A stretch of DNA of 64,000 nt, taken from Ptychodera flava (taxonomy: Eukaryota > Hemichordata > Enteropneusta > Ptychoderidae). The DNA lies in the NCBI RefSeq assembly GCF_041260155.1, contig NC_091942.1:10805001-10869000 (forward strand), given 5' to 3'. The notes beneath the pieces are model-generated. The model was not told the DNA's origin. It ran no database searches and worked only from the letters and a program-made list of their open reading frames with translations. A program made the translations under genes and the position numbers. Shown here one piece after another: positions 59,328-64,000 of this stretch (position 1 is its first letter; each line of letters begins with the position of its first letter).

Positions 59328-62300
59328 TCATGTGAACTTTCCTTGCGCAGATTTGATTTAGAAGATAATTAATACCTAGGCTTCTCTACATTGAATATTA
59401 ATCCTGTGCAGATTAATTTTATTGCAGTGGCTTTCACAATGTGCCCATCTGGCTGTCGGAGTGATTAAAGTAAGAGTGATTAAGAGTTCTGACGTCATCT
59501 TTATGAAACTGGAGAAACCAGAGATAAAGAGAAAACCTTATCGATTCCGGTATCATCCTAAATTTCAGTACAGTGCAAAAGATGAGTTTGACCTATAACC
59601 AAATATATATAAGACTTTCTCGTCTACAATTGATTGGGTTGGTTCTCTGCAATGAGGTCCATGGAGTCTAAGTCATTAATTTGCTGGTTACTGTATTTTA
59701 TTTTCATCGCTAATCGTCGTGACGTGATACAGCTTTACGCCGTAGCACTCACTACTAACTGATATTGTACGAATATATACTCTCGAAATGCATGTATGCA
59801 TAATTACCGGCGGGCTTATTTTCCAAAGAAGAGTTAAACAAGTTCAGCAATGCAGTTTTTGTCTTATTTTTGCTCATTTACACTTTTAGTCTGCTGAGTA
59901 CTCAATGTTCCAACATGTTTGCAATACAGTAGGACGAAGACAAAGCCGCGCGTGAGTAAATCAATGTGACTGCGAATTCAGTACATCTCATTATCTGCCA
60001 CACGAGGATGGATGACGCTCGCTCTGGCATCAACAGCGACCCAAGATATTGTTGGGAAACTACGCACGGAATATTTCCAGAGGGACATTGCACAAGAATG
60101 GAATTAAAAAATCTCTAATATAATTTTGCAGAACAAGAGGCAGATGTATGTGCGTGACCGAGTTACGAGAGTGGTTGTGAAGAGAAGGCGTTTATGACGA
60201 CGAGATTTCGGCATGGACGTGAGTGTAATTTTAAGAAGGCTCTGCCGGGACATCATTCGTTCGTTTTACTATTACTATCGCTGAAATGAGCATTTTTGAA
60301 ATAACATTAATTTGAGCAGAGGTTGTGCTCGGAGCAACATTCCTAACTCCGCGGTCAGTTTGCTTTTGCCGGCGGTGAAAGAATTGAGCAGGTCGCGCCA
60401 CTCGCTTGCCGGGACCCGGACTGTGTTTATAAGTCACCGCAGTGACGGCGGCGGTATATGAGCTATTTCAGGACGAACCAACCGGTCTGAGCTGCTAATG
60501 AATCGAGTATCCATTCTCTCGAACAGCAGATAGTTGCTAAATTTAGCCCGTGACTTTATCTCGCTCTCGGATACCATCGGCGAATTACTCAGTTCAGGCG
60601 GCAAATTAAGTAGTTAACCCATTTGAAAAGATACCTGCCAGTGACGCTGGGTGGCGGTCGATATGCGGAATGCCGCGCGTGTATCAGTCTAGATTGTTTT
60701 CAAGTTGATGTGCAAGTGTGTCTATCATCCCCACTTTTAATTTCAAACACTGGAAAACATATAGCGCGTGCAAATTTAAGAAGTGGCGCCGCGTCATCCG
60801 CTGAATGTGCAGAATTACAAGAATTTTATTGTTCACGTCTGTAGAATCAAAAACAAGAATCAGATCTCACTCGTACTTAAAAAAAATTACTCGAAAGTTT
60901 GAGTGTCCGCTGTCTTCAACATATATGAAAATACTGCGAGACGTAATTAAGTAAAATCAGATCTCTTTGAGTTTGTTTTCTCACTGCCGATGGTCGAACA
61001 TCGCTAAGATTACAGTTTGTTCACTTTGCTAACGGCAGGGTATATCCTATCCCTGACTTATTGCTATCTTTTTTCAGATTAAAATGTTCGTACGGTGACT
61101 AAACTGTAAAAACCTCGTTTCTGTTTGTTATAATATACATAAATATTGAGGATAATTTAAGTTAAATATTATTTTAGAAAGATTGAGTAGTACATGTGAG
61201 AAATCTGACGACATAACATTTCTGCGAGATAGGACATGACTTCAGAGGACATGGAATGGAATGGTTTGCACGGACTGTCATCGTCCTGCTTATAAGTTTG
61301 CAACTAGAAACAACATAGGCAGCACTGAGAGAGTATATCTATCGCATTGTAGACTTTTTGATATTTGATAGATCAGACATTCTCTCTCAAATACGTATTA
61401 TAAGATTATAAGCCCGCTTTAAATGCCCATTTACGTCGGAGTTAACGCAGATTCACCATTTTCAGCAATAATATCGGCCACAGCAGCTGCAATTGGTGAC
61501 ACACAATCTTGCAAGCGATATTGTTAACATTGGTCAGATGACGAACAGTTTACACTTACGGGCCGCGGCCCGCAAGCCAAATTGACTTGTAAGCCCTGTC
61601 AAAATACTGGCCCGAGGCAAAAATGTTTGAATGTTTGACGGGTCGCCGCAACTGTCAGACCTCGGATGCAGTACGAGTGTGTATAAGGGATTGATCAATT
61701 GAAAGCTTCATAAGATATGAACCTTGTACTCATTGTTTGATTTTGCTTCGATCGGGAGTGAGAAATATTGTTGAATAAACGAGGTGTTGAAATAAGCGTA
61801 TTAAATATCTGATTTGCACTTCTAAGCCATGCTTATGTTGGTATTTTAATGTTGAATGTGTGTCAATAATGTGTACGGGTAATCGATAGTAAACTTGACC
61901 GTGAACTATTTCAAACTGCTTCCGCGTCGCTGATTTGTCTTTGTCTACTGCGCATGTTCCATCAGAAAACTCACACAAATCGCCCCGATCACGAGTTCAA
62001 TTTTTATATTACCCCCATTAAAAGGGCAGAGTCACCATATTTGGGCATAGTGTTTATCAATTTTGTACACTGGACGCATATTTACGTTAATTGTTAGAAT
62101 CTTGTAACACGCTGAAAATGGACTGTGGTACAATACACCTTCAGGGGCAATCAATGAAGCTAAAAAAGGGTTCGCAAGTGGTTGGGTTGCTGGAGAGCAT
62201 ATATGGTTTATCAGAGGTCGGGGAAGAGGGCGCCACTTTTATGTTAGAGGGAGAGGAACATTTCTTTTTATTTTGAGCACTGCTTAGTGAGAAGGACTAA

Positions 62301-62915
62301 CTCACCTGTAGATGAGAGGGCAACTTTTGTCATGGAAAAGGGCACTGGGTAGTTCTTGTGTGGTAGTGTAGGGGGAGTGGCACTTGGGAATCTTTGCGGT
62401 AGTGAGAGGAGAGGGAAAAAGTGTGGGTGGGCCGGTGCGGGAAGCTTTTCAAACCGTCATGGGAGGACAGATGCAAACACCTTTTACTTCTCCCCCCCCA
62501 AAAAAAAGCAACTATATTTTGTCCAAAATATTTTACATGCAATATTTACACTTAAAAACACTGAAAACAATCTTTGGTAAGTTACAGTCTCTTGAAATAA
62601 GCTCATCGGATACCCCTGATATATTTTGCCTTCAACCCAGCTAACCGACAGATCAAGAGAAGAAAACAGTTACATAAGGTCTACTACCCACCAGTAAAAT
62701 GGCTGTTCTAATAAACTGGAAAGCTCCATGTATATGACAGCAAGAGTTTCTGTTACTCTCTCACTCATGCACGATATTAGTAAGTATTTTTGTGTCTTGA
62801 CCGATTTCAAGAAGTTGTGGGAAAATCAGGAAAAAAGTTACCTCGTCCCCTTGAAATCTACGAGCCTTTGGCCCCACTTTTGTTTCATCTGAACTCTGAA
62901 TTCTACTTTACAACA

Positions 62916-62917
<2 letters not shown>
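59328..62917. other. no gene recognised
   Basis: CpG-richer at 60,230-60,480; GGGCCGCGGCCCGC palindrome at about 61,561-61,574. Frames at 60,623, 62,091 and 62,384 are unsupported. Confidence 0.35.
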
Positions 62918-63010
<93 letters not shown>

Positions 63011-63053
63011 TTTACAACACCTATATATGTATATATACACAATATATATATAT

Positions 63054-63115
<62 letters not shown>

Positions 63116-63119
63116 TATA
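62918..63119. repeat. (AT)n microsatellite with a repeated unique edge
   Basis: Two AT tracts share the unique edge TTTACAACACCTATATA (about 62,908 and 63,011), showing that the tract and its flank were duplicated together. Confidence 0.9.
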
Positions 63120-63941
63120 AACACACACACAGGGGTCTGGCGATTGACTGTTACGGTCGTTTCATCTGACTCCCCGGCCGCAGAAACCAAGAGCATGGTC
63201 ACATACAGCATGGAAATAAAAAAAAGATTTTTAGGTCCATGCCTACGGATAATATGGAATGTGGCATGTTTCTGCATAAATGATTTCATTTAATATTGGA
63301 ACATCCGAACTGAGAGACACTAGACGAGAACTGTGTATTGAATTCGAGTCTAAACAGCTCTGATGTTTATCTACAGTTTCAAGTTGCCGCTCGGGAGTGG
63401 AAAGATAAATCGCTCGGAGGCGCATTTTGTCCGTATTTACCTTTTAGTTGCAATGTTTCCGCGTGATTTCTCGACTAAGGATCTCTGAAAAGGTCGCTTG
63501 GTTGTCTCTAAGATCCGTCTTTTATTATAAGTAAAGTGTATCGGTAACTTATTAGAAATTGTCGGCCTGACAAGATATTAAAGGCAACGATATTATCTGC
63601 GATAACATGGAGACATATCTGCTTGAAAAGAACTATGAAGAGTATTCCAGGACAAAAAACGACAAGCAGTCATAATATTTGACATTGCGACAAGAACTCG
63701 CTATTCGAATCGTTAATCGGGAGTTATTAAAATTCCTCTCAGCTACAGATTAAAGCTGTTCATTGTCTTCATAACAGCGACACAATTCTATGGTTTTACC
63801 GAGTACGCAAAGCTGTGCCTCGACAAGTGGCCGTGCAGTCGTTTGACGTAAACTGATGATGTCATCACATGGCACAGGTCCACAAAACACAACACTTGCA
63901 GTTGCTGTTGTCTGTAGAACAATTCGTCTGCTTTCAATTAG
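63120..63941. other. no gene recognised
   Basis: No supported feature on either strand. Confidence 0.3.
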
Positions 63942-64000
63942 AGGGAAGCCGTCGTCGGAACTGCGCCTGTGCGAGTTTCTTGTTTACAAACAATGTATTT
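63942..64000. mobile_element. TTAA-family MITE, copy 3, cut by the window edge
   Basis: Starts AGGGAAGCCGTCGTCGG and continues with AACTGCGCCTGTGCGAGTTT and CTTGTTTACAAACAATG as in copies 1 and 2. The preceding bases read ATTAG rather than TTAA. Confidence 0.75.

Overview
This is a window of animal nuclear DNA. Real genes are sparse and split by introns with GT/AG borders. Most of the sequence is AT-rich non-coding DNA crowded with microsatellites, foldback elements and minisatellite-bearing transposons. The two recognisable genes belong to bilaterian families. The repeats, including tandem-cored elements resembling the pearl/HINE Helitron relatives of marine invertebrates, suggest a marine invertebrate such as a hemichordate, lancelet, echinoderm or lophotrochozoan. 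I cannot fix the species.

Layout: 1-849 is the end of a Helitron-like element with 150-bp core repeats. 2310-4383 (minus) holds the 5' coding part of a delphilin (GRID2IP) gene, with two PDZ domains followed by a harmonin-N-like domain; its later exons lie off the left edge. 4384-8918 is the gap between two divergently transcribed genes and carries a 307-bp foldback element and a 922-bp element with 3-bp target duplications. 8919-13394 (plus) is a complete five-exon ZDHHC4 palmitoyltransferase. As I recall, GRID2IP and ZDHHC4 are also neighbours in human 7p22, so the pair looks like old microsynteny.

13.8-15.4 kb holds two well-bounded non-autonomous DNA transposons. From 17.9 to 54.5 kb the minus strand carries three complete small intronless-looking ORFs (76, 194 and 185 aa), each with two closely spaced membrane helices and a hydrophilic tail. 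It also carries a terminal exon with a PPxY motif and a TRV C-terminus. I do not recognise this set. Between them lie TTAA-target MITEs, a second Helitron-like element (30.3-32.7 kb) with a 962-bp insertion nested in it, a cluster of RFX X-box-like sites, a foldback element built of GTTTCGGC motifs, and long GAT, GTAT, GA/GACA, CATA and AT microsatellites. The last 9 kb has no gene I can support beyond one doubtful small secreted-peptide ORF.
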